Shown piece after piece: positions 6,722 to 7,319 of a stretch of DNA of 7,319 nt. The stretch spans positions 1 to 7,319 of the forward strand of contig CAKUNB010000080.1 in the NCBI GenBank assembly GCA_934668285.1, given 5' to 3'. The translations under genes and the position numbers were made by a program. Source of the stretch: an uncultured Oscillospiraceae bacterium. Lineage in GTDB: Bacteria; Bacillota; Clostridia; Oscillospirales; Oscillospiraceae. The notes beneath the pieces were generated by a model. The model was given only the letters and a program-made list of their open reading frames with translations. It was not told where the DNA came from and ran no database searches. Positions within the stretch are counted from its first letter, which is position 1. Each line of letters opens with the position of its first letter.

Positions 6722-7063
6722 TTACACCAACTCGATGATCGCCATTTCAGCTGCATCGCCGCGGCGGGCGCCGAGGCGGACGACTCTGGTGTAGCCGCCG
6801 TTGCGGTCGGCATACTTCGGAGCGGTCTCCTTGAACAGCTTGTGCGCAACATCTTCCTTCGTGATATAGGAAAGCGCCTTGCGGTAGGCGGCGAGATCGC
6901 CCTTCTTGCCGAGGGTGATCATCTTCTCCACGACCGGCTGCACTTCCTTTGCACGGCAGAAGGTAGTTTCGAGCTTGCCGTTGTCAAGCAGATCGGTGGT
7001 CAGCTGACGAAGCATCGCCTTGCGCTGATCGCTGGTTCTGCCGAGCTTACGGGTTCCAAACAT
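6722..7063 (-). CDS. rplQ: 50S ribosomal protein L17, 113 aa
   Basis: L17 is a 50S subunit protein near the peptide exit tunnel. The sequence has the conserved start [20 protein letters not shown] (residues 5-24), the segment [14 protein letters not shown] (44-57), and the C-terminal [15 protein letters not shown] (89-103) followed by [10 protein letters not shown]. It is slightly shorter than the B. subtilis protein (120 aa) and ends at the same conserved ELV, so it is complete. ATG at 7063 has AAGGAGG (7078-7072) 8 nt upstream. It follows rpoA by 32 nt, the universal bacterial order, and a hairpin terminator follows. Nothing about it is unusual. Confidence 0.97.
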   Translation of the reverse strand: MFGTRKLGRTSDQRKAMLRQLTTDLLDNGKLETTFCRAKEVQPVVEKMITLGKKGDLAAYRKALSYITKEDVAHKLFKETAPKYADRNGGYTRVVRLGARRGDAAEMAIIELV

Positions 7064-7095
7064 TCGTATTTCCTCCTTCTTTGAAAGGTCAAACT

Positions 7096-7319
7096 TTAGT
7101 TGTTATTGCCGGACTCCTCCGTCGCCAGAGACAGTCCCATCATGGCCAGCTTGTTCTGCACCTCATCGAGCGACTTCTTGCCCATGTTGCGGACCTTCAT
7201 CATTTCCTCCGGCGTCTTATTGATCAGATCGCGGACGGTGTTGATGTTGGCGCGCTTGAGGCAGTTGAAGCTACGGACGGAAAGGTCAAGCTCCTCGATG
7301 GTCAGCTTCAGTGCGGGGG
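7096..7319 (-). CDS. rpoA: RNA polymerase alpha subunit, C-terminal domain (5' part outside window)
   Basis: The last 73 complete codons of rpoA are present; the start lies beyond the window edge. The alpha C-terminal domain contacts UP-element DNA and transcription activators. It reads [20 protein letters not shown], then [20 protein letters not shown] and [13 protein letters not shown], ending [10 protein letters not shown]. The DNA-contact motif VRSFNCLK corresponds to R265-N268-K271 of E. coli, and MGKKSL corresponds to the second contact loop around G296-S299. The stop TAA is at 7098-7096. The intact contact residues fit with the A/T-rich region upstream of the str promoter acting as an UP element. 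Identity is secure from the motif pattern and from rplQ following. Confidence 0.96.
   Translation of the reverse strand, partial: PALKLTIEELDLSVRSFNCLKRANINTVRDLINKTPEEMMKVRNMGKKSLDEVQNKLAMMGLSLATEESGNNN

Overview
The window reads as a housekeeping stretch of a GC-rich Firmicute, most likely a Clostridia member of the Oscillospirales/Ruminococcaceae kind. This rests on the Firmicute-type S12 with its 13-residue N-terminal insertion, a bacterial L7Ae (YbxF-like) gene directly before rpsL, strong AAGGAGG ribosome binding sites, consensus sigma-A promoters, and intergenic repeats typical of gut clostridia. The genus cannot be read from this sequence. Every supported gene lies on the minus strand, so transcription runs from high to low coordinates.

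In transcription order there are three units. (1) The end of the alpha operon: the C-terminal part of rpoA (7319-7096), then rplQ (7063-6722) and a hairpin terminator (6705-6673). (2) A two-gene cell-wall unit: promoter (6662-6634), a leader hairpin, a FemAB-family peptidoglycan branching ligase (6569-5499) and, 3 nt later, a divergent alanine racemase-like gene (5495-4410), closed by a hairpin (4402-4367). (3) The streptomycin (str) operon: a strong promoter (3791-3763), L7Ae/ybxF (3709-3470), rpsL (3381-2959), rpsG (2784-2314), fusA (2295-217), and a further promoter (207-179) before the start of tuf (116-1, running off the window).

Between units 2 and 3 lie about 700 bases without a gene. 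They hold a chain of GC-rich hairpins, a dispersed CHCEERSD-type repeat, a nested inverted-repeat element, and the str promoter.

rpoA and rplQ serve transcription and the ribosome; L7Ae, S12, S7, EF-G and EF-Tu serve translation. The ligase and racemase act on peptidoglycan precursors and sit where ribosomal and RNA polymerase genes are normally contiguous. No wholly new system is evident. The points most worth a second look are the racemase's unusual active-site and C-terminal features, the repeat cluster, the RNA structures in the str operon, and the corrected GTG start of rpsG.
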